In this document: positions 20,992-31,140 of the stretch, in pieces
Layout: each line of letters starts with the position of its first letter
Numbering within the stretch: position 1 is the stretch's first letter
Assembly (NCBI GenBank): GCA_037157565.1
Contig: JAZHRO010000063.1
Coordinates: 150,648,501 to 150,712,500, forward strand
Direction: 5' to 3'
Length of the DNA stretch: 64,000 nt
Source of the DNA: Thalassia testudinum
Taxonomy: Eukaryota; Streptophyta; Magnoliopsida; Alismatales; Hydrocharitaceae
Notes under the pieces: generated by a model
Told to the model about the DNA's origin: nothing
What the model saw: the letters and a program-made list of their open reading frames with translations, nothing else
Databases searched by the model: none
Program-made: the position numbers and the translations under genes

Positions 20992-21945
20992 TTAAAGGGC
21001 AAATACTACGGCTAGCAGCTCTTTCTCCGTAACCGTATAGTTACGCTGAGCGTCGTCATGTGTCTTGCTAGCGTAGTAGATGACCACGGGTTTCCCGTCA
21101 GCTTTCTGCCCCATTACCGCTCCTACAGCGAAGTCAGACGCATCGCACATGATCTCAAAGGGTTGAGACCAGTCAGGGGATTGTAGGATACGTGCCTGGG
21201 TGACTCGGTCACGCAGGTTTTCAAAGGCTAGCGTGCATTCCTTGGAGATTTCAAAAGGTACATCCTTAGAGAGAAGAGAAGTCAAGGGGCGTGCGATTTT
21301 CGAGAAATCTGGAATGAAATAGCAGTAAAAACCGACGTGCCCTAAAAAGGAACGGATGTCCCTGATCGAGCTAGGTACAGGAAGGCGAGAAATCAAATCA
21401 ACCTTAGCTCGATCCACCTGGATGCCTTTTTCCGAAATTGAGTGTCCCAGGACAATTCCCTCAGGCACCATGAAATGGCTCTTTTCCCAGGAAAGAACCA
21501 AGTTCACCTCAATGCATCGCCTGAGTATCTGGACCAAGTGTTGGAGGCAATCATCAAAAGATTCTCCAAAGACTGAAAAGTCATCCATGAAGACTTCTAG
21601 GAAATCACCTACCATATCTGGGAATATGGCAAGCATGCATCGCTGAAAAGTAGCGAGTGCATTGCAAAGACCGAAAGGCATCCTTCGGAAAGCATACGTT
21701 CCGAAGGGGCAGGTGAATGTGGTCTTTTCTTGGTCCTCAGGATGGATTGCCACCTGGTTATAACCGGAGTACCCGTCAAGAAAGCAGAAGAACCTATTTC
21801 CCGCTAGTTTCTCTAGAATTTGATCAATGAAGGGTAGTGGGAAATGATCCTTCTTCGTGGAGGAATTGAGTCGGTGATAATCTATACAAACTCTCCACGC
21901 ATTGGCTACTCGGGTAGGAATGATTTCTCCGATTTCAGTCGTCAT
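20992..21945 (-). CDS. TE-C reverse transcriptase core and RNaseH N-terminus (317 aa open)
   Basis: Open frame with RVCIDYHRLN (residues 18-27), FLDGYSGYNQ (55-64), [12 protein letters not shown] (85-96), the catalytic FMDD (119-122) and LGHVGFYCYFIPDFSK. It is followed by RNaseH start [14 protein letters not shown] and [15 protein letters not shown]. The annotated first Met is not a real start; the frame belongs to the PR-RT polyprotein and is separated from 21976-22887 only by two stops (a Gln and an Arg position). FMDD and domain order fit Athila. Confidence 0.92.
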   Translation of the reverse strand: MTTEIGEIIPTRVANAWRVCIDYHRLNSSTKKDHFPLPFIDQILEKLAGNRFFCFLDGYSGYNQVAIHPEDQEKTTFTCPFGTYAFRRMPFGLCNALATFQRCMLAIFPDMVGDFLEVFMDDFSVFGESFDDCLQHLVQILRRCIEVNLVLSWEKSHFMVPEGIVLGHSISEKGIQVDRAKVDLISRLPVPSSIRDIRSFLGHVGFYCYFIPDFSKIARPLTSLLSKDVPFEISKECTLAFENLRDRVTQARILQSPDWSQPFEIMCDASDFAVGAVMGQKADGKPVVIYYASKTHDDAQRNYTVTEKELLAVVFAL

Positions 21946-21975
21946 GGTGGTGAGTCATGCCTTCTTAGGCACAAC

Positions 21976-22887
21976 CTAAATTGGGCTCACCCAACGACTA
22001 TCAGAGATCGGGTAGATGATCCCAGCATCTAACCACTTAATGATCTCCTTTTTCACGACCTCCTGCAGATTAGGGTTTAAACGTCTCTGCATTTCACGAT
22101 AAGGTCGCGCGCCCTCTTCTGAATAGATATGATGAGTACAATAACAGGGGCTTATTCCAGTCAAATCATCGAGAGTCCACCCGATGGCTCTGCGATGTTG
22201 CTGGAGGACAGCAATCAGACGGGATTCCTGTTCGGGATTGAGGTTGGAATTGATAATCACAGGAAGGGTCTGATTGGAACCCAAAAAGATGTATTTCAAG
22301 TGAGCAGGAAGAGGCTTTAACTCGAGGATAGGGTTATCAGCAGCAGCGGGTGGTTCAGTGTAGATGTGAGGTTCAAGGGTAGGAGTTACTGGGTTGTGTA
22401 TGTCTGGATTCGACTCCTCTGTTTGCGGGTGAAGATCTTTCTGTGATTGATGAGGCATAATCGAGTCATTCTGGAAGTGTGATTCATCAACCAAAGTCCT
22501 GACATCACAAATCTGTTCGATGACACCGCAATGAATTCCTTGTTGGGCCTTAAATATATCAATTTTTAAGGTTTGATCTCCAAATTTAAGCTCTATTTGG
22601 CCCTCCTCACAGCTGATGTTGGCTCTAGCAGTAGCCAAGAAAGGTCTCCTTAGAATGATTGGTGTATCCCTAGGGTTTTTAGGCGCGTTCATATCTAAGA
22701 CTATAAAGTCCACTGGGAAATAGAAATCCCGCACTCTTACGATAACATCCTCGAGAATCCCTTTTGGTGACTTTATAGATCGATCTGCTAATTGTAATGT
22801 CACCTCGGTTGGTTTTAGCTCAGATTCTTCTAGATGGTCAAGTAAGGATGTGGGTATCAGGTTTATGGATGCACCTAAGTCTAGCAA
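21976..22887 (-). CDS. TE-C protease and RT N-terminus (303 aa open)
   Basis: Starts inside the catalytic box (DLGASINLIP, residues 3-12), with LADRSIKSPKG and IILRRPFLATARA completing the protease. An acidic linker leads into the RT N-terminus: LKYIFLGSNQTLPVIINS, HRRAIGWTLDDLTGISP, REMQRRLNPN and IIKWLDAGIIYPISDSRWVSPI. The ORF ends at a TAG where relatives have Gln, directly before VVPKK. The protease start lies upstream in a shifted frame. Confidence 0.9.
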   Translation of the reverse strand: MLDLGASINLIPTSLLDHLEESELKPTEVTLQLADRSIKSPKGILEDVIVRVRDFYFPVDFIVLDMNAPKNPRDTPIILRRPFLATARANISCEEGQIELKFGDQTLKIDIFKAQQGIHCGVIEQICDVRTLVDESHFQNDSIMPHQSQKDLHPQTEESNPDIHNPVTPTLEPHIYTEPPAAADNPILELKPLPAHLKYIFLGSNQTLPVIINSNLNPEQESRLIAVLQQHRRAIGWTLDDLTGISPCYCTHHIYSEEGARPYREMQRRLNPNLQEVVKKEIIKWLDAGIIYPISDSRWVSPI

Positions 22888-23470
22888 AGCTCTATCAAAT
22901 TGGGTAGCACCTATCTTGCAGGAGATCAGGGGAGTACCAGGATCTTTTGCCTTGGGTGGGAGTTTACTGAGGATTACAGAGCTGGCTTGCTCTGATAGAA
23001 CCTCCCACCCTTGGTTCGCGGCTTACGCTGGGGTGTACACACATTCTTTAAAAATCGTGCGTAAGCTGGTACGTGGCGGATTGCATCCATCAAGGGGATG
23101 TTTATGTGGACCTGCTCAAAGAGCTTGACCAGGTCCTCCTCAGGTGCCACGGGCTTGGTGGTCTTCTTTCCCTTGGTCAAGGCCTCGGGAAACGGGATCT
23201 TGGTTGGTTCTTCTAGGATAGGTCCAGGTTGTGGATCTGGGACAGGGGTGGGGACGTCTTGGATTTCTGTCCTAGGCTTGGGATCAATACCCAGCTTGGA
23301 GTGGTTCGGATGAGGTGGGTCTTGGGTTTCCTTACCACTACGGATCGTTACGGAATTAAGTCCTGCCTAGTTTTGGTTGGGATTGGGTAAGATAGCTTGC
23401 TGCTGGTAACCTGCAAAAGAAGTGGAGGCCTCTATCCCGTCAGGTGAAGGAACAGAGGGGGCCTGATAAA
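22888..23470 (-). pseudogene. TE-C gag-protease linker
   Basis: Minus strand encodes the conserved pre-protease segment (LVKLFEQVHINIPLMDAI, in 23180-22974) followed by the protease upstream strands (CKIGATQFDRALL near 22890-22925) in another frame. Proline-rich, poorly conserved sequence joins it to gag. At least two frameshifts. Confidence 0.75.
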
Positions 23471-25114
23471 TCATATGGCATGGCCTGGGTTTGGGTTCAT
23501 AACGCGCCGCTGGGTTGGCACGTTATTAGGATTAGGCAGAGGTTGGGAAGGAAGAGTACCTGGCTGGCGAGAGTTTGCCAACTGGGTCAATTGGTTTCGG
23601 TCCTCTGTAAGTTCGTCCTTGTGTTGTTTCTGAATAGCCGCATTCGTTCTTTGAATGTTAGCCAGGGTCTGAAGGATAAGGGACATTTGATCTTGATTTG
23701 GCCCAGATGGATAAGTAGGGTTGGGCCGAGGCTGAGGTGGCTGGTAAGGACGAGGAGGTTGTGGGCGGGGTTGGAAGGATGGTCTTTGGGTTTGGGAATT
23801 TCCCGCCCACTGAAAGTTAGGATGGTTACGCCATCCAGGATTATAGGTGTTGGAGAACGGGTAGTTCTGGATGGCGTTGAGGTCCTCGTAGGTCTGAGGA
23901 ACCTCCAGAGAGTTAGAGAAAGAGGGAATGGAATTTCCCTGGCAGGTGAAGAAGGAATCGGAGGGACCTCCGGGCAAAGATTCGGATGATGGGTCCATCC
24001 TAGGAGAAGATCGATGGAGAATGTTTTGCACAGTTTCCCTTGTGGAAGGAGGTTGTGCGAAAGGGTTATGCGCAGAGGTGGCTCGCTGCAGATGTTGAGT
24101 CAGCTCATCCACCTTCTTTTCGATAATCGAGACCTTGTCCAATCGACTGGCCATTAACTCCAAGTCGACTGATGCAGACAGGCCCTGCGTCTCGTGTGCT
24201 CCCATGATATTCGTCACTGTGCGGGTATTCGTCCTGTCGAATAATCCCATGGAGTCATTGTTGATGGAGTTCTCGCACATGTTTTCGAGAATCTCCCACA
24301 CGGTGTCTTCATGTTGACCCATGATATTTCCTCCGCAGGTTGCATTGACGAAAAGACGGATGTCCTCACGGAGTCCCTGGTAAAAAGATTGGACTTGTTC
24401 CCATTTAGGAACTCCGTGATGGGGGCACTTTCTCATGAGATCCTGAAAACGATCCCATGCCTCATGGAGAGGTTCCCCTGTTTGTTGGGTGAAGTGTGTA
24501 ATCTGATGGCGCAAGGCGTTGGTCCGTCCAATAGGGAAGAACTTTTTCAGGAACTCGGACTGAAGTTCTTCCCAATTGTTGATCGGCCGGGTCTGAGTTT
24601 GGTACCAATGGGCGGCCTTGTCCATAAGAGAAAAGGAGAACATCTTCATGAGAAGAATATCCCGATTTTGTGCGTCTGACCCAAAAGTTTGGGCCAGATG
24701 CTTTAGCTGTTTGATGTGCTGGAAGGGATCTTCAGAATTAAGCCCATGGAATTTAGGTATGGCATGAATCATATTGGGCTTCAATTCAGAATCAGGTCCT
24801 CCAATTGTGATTCTGACTCGAGGCTCGATGGCCACCGCAGCAGGATTGTAATGGTCCCGCATCATGGGACACTGCGGTGGGTGTACAAAGTTTTGGAAGA
24901 GGTCGTTGAGTCGCTGGAGCTGGTGCTCCAGATTGTTTTCTTCCTCAACTGGCTGAGCCATGATGGGGGAAGAAGAAGAACTTGGTTCTGAATCAGAAGA
25001 GAGAATAATGTGAGGGGGTTGCTGCACAAACACGGGCGTCGAGGCTTGGCCTTGACGAGAGTGAATTTCTAAAGGAGGTCTTAAGGGTGGTCTTAAGGAC
25101 CTCCTACCGTACAT
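23471..25114 (-). CDS. gag: TE-C gag polyprotein (547 aa open)
   Basis: Structural capsid protein, the longest intact gag in the window. The start MYGRRSLRPP matches the starts of TE-E (MFGRRSL) and TE-F (MFGRRSQ), supporting this ATG; a second Met at residue 52 (MAQP) is possible. The capsid core includes FFPIGRTNAL (192-201), LHEAWDRFQDLMRKCPHHG (216-234) and NATCGGN. A coiled-coil-like segment is at about 315-345, YNPGWRNHPNF at 424-434, and a Pro/Gln-rich tail at 440-475. There is no CCHC zinc knuckle, as is usual in Athila. It ends at a TGA near 23470 where TE-E reads on. Confidence 0.93.
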   Translation of the reverse strand: MYGRRSLRPPLRPPLEIHSRQGQASTPVFVQQPPHIILSSDSEPSSSSSPIMAQPVEEENNLEHQLQRLNDLFQNFVHPPQCPMMRDHYNPAAVAIEPRVRITIGGPDSELKPNMIHAIPKFHGLNSEDPFQHIKQLKHLAQTFGSDAQNRDILLMKMFSFSLMDKAAHWYQTQTRPINNWEELQSEFLKKFFPIGRTNALRHQITHFTQQTGEPLHEAWDRFQDLMRKCPHHGVPKWEQVQSFYQGLREDIRLFVNATCGGNIMGQHEDTVWEILENMCENSINNDSMGLFDRTNTRTVTNIMGAHETQGLSASVDLELMASRLDKVSIIEKKVDELTQHLQRATSAHNPFAQPPSTRETVQNILHRSSPRMDPSSESLPGGPSDSFFTCQGNSIPSFSNSLEVPQTYEDLNAIQNYPFSNTYNPGWRNHPNFQWAGNSQTQRPSFQPRPQPPRPYQPPQPRPNPTYPSGPNQDQMSLILQTLANIQRTNAAIQKQHKDELTEDRNQLTQLANSRQPGTLPSQPLPNPNNVPTQRRVMNPNPGHAI

Positions 25115-26046
25115 GCACTGTTGGAAGAGATGAGTTTAGAAGGTGCTGGACCCAATCAAGACACCCAAAAATGTGTTGGGTGACTATAGAGGTGCGGGGC
25201 AGATGGACCCCTTGATCAGAAAGATCGACCACCTGAGAATTACTTGGGCAGCCAGAGAGGGTGAGTCTCGCGAAGACCCCTACACGGTAGAGCATCCCCA
25301 CGGGTTACAGGGTTTCCCCCACCCGACCTCTCTTGTCACTGCGGTTCCAGGTAGACCAGAATGGGGATCTTGACCTCTTAAGTCTACCAATTTTAGTTCA
25401 AGAGCAAGGTGCTTAGGGTTCCACTTGAACTTTAGTCTTTTAAGTGCAAAGAGTGACCTAATTTGAAGGTTAGTTGACCCAAATGGTCAACTTTACCTGC
25501 TAGTTTTACTTATTAGGTCTTTGTCTTTTTAGGGTTCAAGTGTTTAAAGAGCCAAACTTATTTTACGGTTTCTTTGGATAGGTATTTTCAATCAATGGTT
25601 TAGGCACACTTCTTTTGGATTTTCTCCATTCTTGATTTAAGTAGTGTGTCTCTAAAACCCTAATGTTGAATCTTATGTTGGCTCTATTTGGTCCAGTTAG
25701 TTCTTTGTTGGGTAATTAGGGCTCAAGCAAGAATGTGTTAGCCCTTAAATACCCTTAATAGTGTGCAGGAATAATGGGTTGAAAACATGCAACTTTTTAT
25801 GGTTTACTAAGTATAGAAGACAGGTTAGCCCTATATTGCTTGTTCTTTTCTTTTCTTCCTCTTTAGAGTTTAGGGGTTAATGGCGAGAGGAAAAAAAAAA
25901 TTACCTGTCCTCAGAGTGGTTGTCGTGCGGTTGCTTGTCTTCTTGATTTCCTGTAGCTGCACAAAAGAGAGGAGATTATTAGAACTAAAAAGAAACCGAA
26001 ATGTTTACCTCTAGAATAGCCGTTGCTCCCTGGCAATGGCGCCAAC
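25115..26046 (-). other. TE-C 5' leader
   Basis: Untranslated sequence between primer site and gag on the minus strand. It is homologous to TE-E 49279-50053 in opposite orientation (for example GGTCAAGATCCCCATTCTGG). No ORF of note. Confidence 0.78.
26027..26044 (-). other. Primer binding site of TE-C
   Basis: Minus strand TGGCGCCATTGCCAGGGA, 2 nt inside the 5' LTR. It has two mismatches to the tRNA-Asp complement seen in TE-B. Confidence 0.88.
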
Positions 26047-28374
26047 TGGCGAAACGGTGGCAGCAACTAGCTTTTCTTAAGTCGTTGTAGTACAGATAGT
26101 TATTGCCATCATTTGCTAATATTTGTTACTCGGAAAATACAGTTCTCCCGAGGTCGAACTCAGGGAGCAAGTCTTATTCTAGAGATATAAATGTTTTATT
26201 ACAAAAATAAAGAGAGAGAGAGATGAAAGTTTGGCTTCTTCTTCTTCTCTTCTTTCTTTCTCTGTCTCTGGCTTTTGTTCTTCCTGTTCTTCTTCTTCTT
26301 CTTTTCTTGCTTCCTCTATTTCTTGGTTGGACGATCCTATCTTTTTCTTCTTTTTATTTTCTTTGTTTCTTCTTTTCTTGCTTCAGATCTGCCTCCCGTG
26401 CTCTTCTTCTTCTGCTTTCTGTTTCTTCATTTGGCTGCTCCTTCTCTCTTCTTTTCTTCTTCTTCTTTGTCTTCTGATGTCTGCAGAGTCTTCACTTGGC
26501 TGCTCTGTGTTCCTCTCTTTCCTCTGCCTCGCCTTCCTTCTTCTTTGCCTTCACCTGTCTTCAGGACGTCATCTGATTTGAAAATCAGACGACTTAAACC
26601 TCTTGTTGCTACAGTGTCTCCCTGAGCTTCCTTCTTCTTCACCTGTGCCTGCACGCTCAAGAGTTCAGAGTCAGGGCAAAACCTACTCTACCCCTCTCCC
26701 CCGCGCGTCTCTTTCTCTCAAAGTTCGCTCTTAGGACAGCTCTGCCAGAGCAACTGGGTAATCGGGTATGAGTCGCGCCCGAGTCCAGGCCCACCGGCGT
26801 GCGGTGGTGGGCGAGGAGTGCAGGTCGGTTTAATCGGGTCGGGCCAGGTCCGCGGAGTGTGGTCACGGACGAGGCCGGGTCGGGTGAGAGGGACCTCACC
26901 CCGTGGTCAAGAGGCAGACAGCATAAGGCACTTTTTGCCTTTATGCGTACGCACGCCTCTGAGAAGTTCCGAGGTGGGACTAAATGTCCCACCCCAATTG
27001 AGCGCCCGTCGCGGAGGGAGCAGTGGGCGATCGTGGCTTCACGCGCGGCCTTCGCCCCAACTGCGAGCCTGGGATGTTTCGTGGAGACGCCCCGCGCAAC
27101 CTGGGAGTCGAACCTGGGCGAAGGCGTGCCTGCACCTGCAGGCGAAGGAGCTCTGCCTCCTCAGTAATGGCGACGGCGGGCGAGTCACCTGGTCACAGAA
27201 GAACGGCCTCTCGGCCTAATCAGACAGGCGGGGGACCTTCGCCGTGGCACGGCGAAGGTGGTCAGATGGTTTGTAGTGGGCGTGGTGGAGCCAATGGATC
27301 GCCCTAGGTCAAACTGTGGGCGGAGAAGTGGGTGTGTTTGGTGGATCTGCAGGGGGCGTCTGTCGGAGTGGGAAGGGAGGAATTTAGGGGGGTGTCTCCG
27401 TCAGATCCGAGCTCCGAAGAATGGCGGAGCGACGGGGGTATTTATAGGGGCGGAATCAGAGAGGAGGGCGGAGGGAGACGACGTGTCTCCCTCGCCGGAG
27501 GACGCCAGAGGAAGGAGACCCATACCGTCCGTGCGTTCGCACGGGCGGTATGGGCAGTCGCAGTACCCAGGGGGTGTCCCTGCGGTGGCTGATGATGCAG
27601 GGTACCCCCTATTGACTTGCCAGGGCCCCTCCCTCACCCTGCGACGTGCCATGCTCCGCGCAAGGTCGCCGGAGCATGGTGCTGCGTAGGTTTTGCAGGA
27701 GGGACTTAAATGCAAAGAAAGAAGGAGAGTTAGGGGCCAAAATGCGAGGGTTCAAAAGTTGAGGGCCAAAAAGTAAATATATGAGGACCAAAGTGTAAAG
27801 TTGGTCAAGAAGGTTTCTTCTTAGGCCCAAGTTTTTATGCATGACTAATTAGGACCTAAGGATTCTGATGGTGAATTTTATTTCTAGCTTAAACCTTGTT
27901 TGATCGATCAATTTACGTAAAAACCCAAATTAAGTTGTTAATTGGGCATGGTTCTCAATGTAGGTCAAAATGGGTTCCTAAGGCCAAATTGAAAGTTCTA
28001 AACCCTATAGATTATTTTTATATGAATTTTAGAGGGTTTAGTTGATTTTTACCTTGCCTCGAACCACGTGAATTGAAGTGGGTTTGTTTTTAGGGTTACA
28101 GGCTGTCATTTAATTCTTTGGGGTTACTGTAGCCCTTATTGAGTCATCTCATCCCACTTTTCTTCTTATTAGGTTATTTTGACCTATGTTTGGGCCTTGA
28201 GTTACCCTATTTTCAGATCAGATTTGTGAAATTTCATTTTTACCCCTCAATTTATGTTTTCTTTGCAAACTCAGAATCTCTCTGAGCCAAGCCTTTCTAA
28301 GGTTATGTAGGAGCTTTTATTCTCTGTATTAGGTCAAAATGAGCTAGTTATGGCTCATGATGAGGTTCTCATCA
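26047..28374 (-). repeat. TE-C 5' LTR
   Basis: 2328 bp, same ends as 15149-17885. It carries the U5 box (26145-26168), the sense-strand purine tract (about 26205-26570), a TATA box (27441-27447) and the terminal palindrome (28358-28374). It lacks about 409 bp relative to the 3' LTR, with the junction at GGGGGCGTCT near 27353. Confidence 0.93.
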
Positions 28375-28405
28375 CCTTCCAAGCACAAGAGCCTCTACCA
28401 GTACC

Positions 28406-28412
28406 TATAAAA
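28406..28412 (+). promoter_or_regulatory. TATA box of TE-A 3' LTR
   Basis: TATAAAA, matching TATAAAA at 34378-34384 in TE-E. Now separated from its upstream U3 by the 13-kb TE-C. Confidence 0.6.
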
Positions 28413-29559
28413 CTACCCCCTGATCCGACCGCTTAGATCCAGCTTGGCTTGGCCAGAGAACACCCTCCAATTCTTCTCTTCTCCTTCAGCCACAGCATCC
28501 AGCAGGCTTCGGTGACTCCTCCTCCTCCTTATTGTCGCTCAGCCATAATACCAGTGGCAGAGCTGTCTTCACCTCCTTCCTCCGTGTTGCACCGCGCCAA
28601 TGCTAGCGCCCAATAACCCTTTGTCATCGCCGTCCTCCCTCCACTGGAACTTTCTTCTCCAGTAGTCGCAGGTACGCGCCAGCCGCTCTCCTGTCACCCT
28701 TCGTCCATTAAATTAGGTTGGAACTCTTCCCCTCTCTCCTCTCCTCATTTCCCCTTCTTTCTTTCTACTTTCAACCCCTCGACATCGCAGACCACCACCA
28801 TCTTCCTCATCTCTGGCCGACCACCGGCGAAGGTGCATCCATCGCTCCACGCATCCATACACCTAGCCTGACCCCTCACAACCTCTGCCATCGTCCACTG
28901 ACCATTATCCCCATCTTCATCGACCGCCATCACCTCCACACTCGTCCCCCGACCATGCCCATCACCACAGCCATAGAGCGACCTAGGCACACACGCCTAG
29001 GCCGTCCCACAGCCAGCCACCTACCGCAGCACCCTCGTCGTGCCATGGCAAACCTACCTGAGTGTTTTAATGTGGCCGTAAGACCGTATTGCTTGAAACA
29101 CAGGTCCGACCTCCGCCGCGATTAGCGCTGGCTTGAAGGAGCTTGCATCCTTCATTCCAGGCAACGCAGGTTGGTCTCAGGTCCCAGGTGACGTGGGTTG
29201 GTCTCACACATGCATTCAGCCAGGAAATAGGCTCTACAAGGTCTTGCAGCTGCAGCAATTGAGCAAAGCACTTCCTACGGGCGCGAGCAAAGCAGGTGGG
29301 ACTTTTAGTCCCACCTCGGAAAGTCTGAAGCACGGTGCATAATATAAATTGAATTTGTGTTTCCTTCTATTTGCCTCCGAACACGGGGTAAGGTCCCCTC
29401 GCCCACTCACCCGCCTCGCCCGCGACCCATGCTATGCAGACTTAGCTACCTAACTGGTTTACCCAACACTCCTCGTGCACCACCCACACTGGTGCGCCTG
29501 GACCCAGGTGCATGTAACCCGACTTGAATACCCGATTGCCTCTAGGAGAGCAAACTGAA

Positions 29560-30060
29560 GAGAGAAATGGGGAGAGAGTGTATGCGGGGGAGGGTAGGGG
29601 TAGGTTTTGCACCCGTGTGTGTAGGGAAAGGAAGAAGGGAGAGGAAGCTGCAGCCACAAGGGAGCTAAGGAGGAAAAGCAATGGGTTGAAGGCAGAAGTT
29701 GTGGAAGCTAAAGAAGAAGGAAGAAGAAGCACTGTAGCAGAGAAGGTGCAGCTGAAGAAAAGGCAAAGGCAGAGAAGAAGGAATAAGAATGAAGGAGAAA
29801 TCAAGGAAGAAGAGAAGTCAGAAAAGAAGAAGGTCAAAGTCAAAGAGGAAAAGAAAGAGAAGCTAAGGCAAGCATGCAGAGGAAAGGAAGAAAAAGAAGA
29901 AAGAGGAAAGCTAAGGAAAGAAGAGAAGGAAGAAGAAGGAAGCACAAGAAGCTAAAGGCAGAGAAAGTCAAAGAAGAAGAGAAACCAAGAAGGAGAAGGC
30001 AGAGAAGGAGAGAAGAACCAAAGAAAGGAAGAAGAGAAAGAGAAGAGAACAAACCAAAAG
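29560..30060 (+). repeat. GA-rich purine tract in TE-A LTR
   Basis: About 500 bp of AAGAAGGA-type sequence on the sense strand, giving Lys/Glu/Arg-rich spurious ORFs. The TE-E copy is at about 35580-35970. Confidence 0.75.
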
Positions 30061-30479
30061 AAGAAGAGTCAAATATTTTTACATCTGATTCAATTTCTCT
30101 TTTATTGCTACAATTCAATATTCATAAACTCTTACATTATATTTTGAATTAGATTTTGAGTAACTTTAAGTGTTCAAATTACATCTATTGAGATTAGTGA
30201 ATAAATTCCATTTGCTCCCTGTGTTCGACCTCGGACTCAACATTCGAGTAATAAAAATTCTTATTTGTTTACAAGGCGATTTCACTTATACTGCAATGCA
30301 ACATCATTTATCTTTTAAACACCAATTTCGCTGTGTAAACAAGAGTTAACATACTTCTAGACATAGAAACACATCAAGATTGAGCTAAAAATCATAATCT
30401 ATCCATTGAATTCTTGATCAACACCCAATTTAGATAGATTTCAAAACTCTTTGCTGACGGAGATTTTGGCAGTAATTAC

Positions 30480-31140
30480 AATTGCTTTCAGCTCCATTTC
30501 TAGCTAGCTCATCATAGCCATCCAGCTAGCTCTCTTAAGCTCCATTTAGCTTATCTTACCTGGATGGTAGCTCAGAGTTGCTCAACTTAGCTTAAACTAT
30601 TTCAAGTCAGCTCAAATCCAACTCAACTTAGTTGAGTCTAGCTCATCTTAGCTCTAATTAGTTCACTGGGAGCTCTGGCTAGCTCAACTAAGTTGACAAG
30701 ACTCCACCTCAGCTCAGGTCTAGCTACTTTCGGCTCCACTCAGCTCAAGTCAACTGAAGATGACCTCAAGTAGCTCAAGCTAACTCAAGTTCAGCTCCCG
30801 GATACTTCACTTATCTCAACCTAGTTGAGCTAAACTATTTAACCTAAGCTAGCTAGTCCAGCTAGCTAGGTTATCTCCGAGAAGATCAGACCTAACTCAC
30901 CTTAGCTCAATCCAGCAGAAGCCAACTTACTTTAGCTTGTCTTAGCAGCTAGCAAAGAACTAGCAAGCTAAGCCAGCTAAGGTAGCTCCTTACTATTCTC
31001 TTCAGTAGTCACCAGCTCCAATGCAACTCTAGATATCTCTCCCTCAACTCTTCTTCCCAAAACCCTAGCTCCCTCCATTACTACCCTACTAGCTAAGCTA
31101 GCTAAACTAGCATAGCTTAGCTACACTTAAGCTTTTCATG
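30480..31140. repeat. AGCT/AGCTCA-rich degenerate repeat block
   Basis: Dozens of TAGCTCA, AGCTCAA, CTTAGCT and AGTTGAGCT variants, many self-complementary, in about 660 bp. No regular period is visible. Confidence 0.6.

Larger units (their letters stand above)
15149..28374 (-). mobile_element. TE-C: complete Athila-type element of family A, nested in TE-A LTR
   Basis: 13,226 bp, TG...CA ends, CCTTC duplication. The 3' LTR is 15149-17885 and the 5' LTR 26047-28374, with all pol domains between on the minus strand. LTRs are a few percent different by eye apart from one 0.4-kb length difference. It is one of the two best preserved copies here, with a long gag frame and the only integrase in the window that keeps its first catalytic Asp. 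Stops and frameshifts still break pol. Confidence 0.95.
1..30341 (+). mobile_element. TE-A: non-autonomous Ty3/Gypsy element (family A), 5' end outside window
   Basis: The outermost element of the left half. Visible parts are an acidic ORF (1-1061 and 11996-12651), a 3' untranslated region (12652-14264), and a 3' LTR (14265-15148 continued at 28380-30341). TE-B and TE-C are nested in it. The LTR and 3' region match those of the autonomous copies TE-E and TE-C, but no gag, RT or INT is seen in the visible part, so it probably depends on enzymes supplied in trans. The 5' LTR and 5' duplication lie left of the window. The five bases after the 3' LTR are AGAGT (30342-30346). Confidence 0.8.
28375..30341 (+). 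repeat. TE-A 3' LTR, second part
   Basis: Resumes after TE-C (first 5 bases are the duplicated CCTTC) and matches TE-E LTR 34350-36240. It has a TATA box TATAAAA at 28406-28412, a GA-rich purine tract at about 29560-30060, a U5 box at 30214-30238, and ends GTAAACA at 30341. Total LTR length without TE-C is about 2.85 kb. Proline/histidine-rich ORFs near 28718-29125 are not genes. Confidence 0.88.

Noticed and set aside
28718..29125. Pro/His-rich ORF of 135 aa that might be a host gene
   Set aside because: It lies inside TE-A 3' LTR and the aligned TE-E region (34386-35027) is frame-shifted relative to it.
29524..30152. Lys/Glu-rich coiled-coil-like ORFs
   Set aside because: Products of the GA-rich tract in the LTR.
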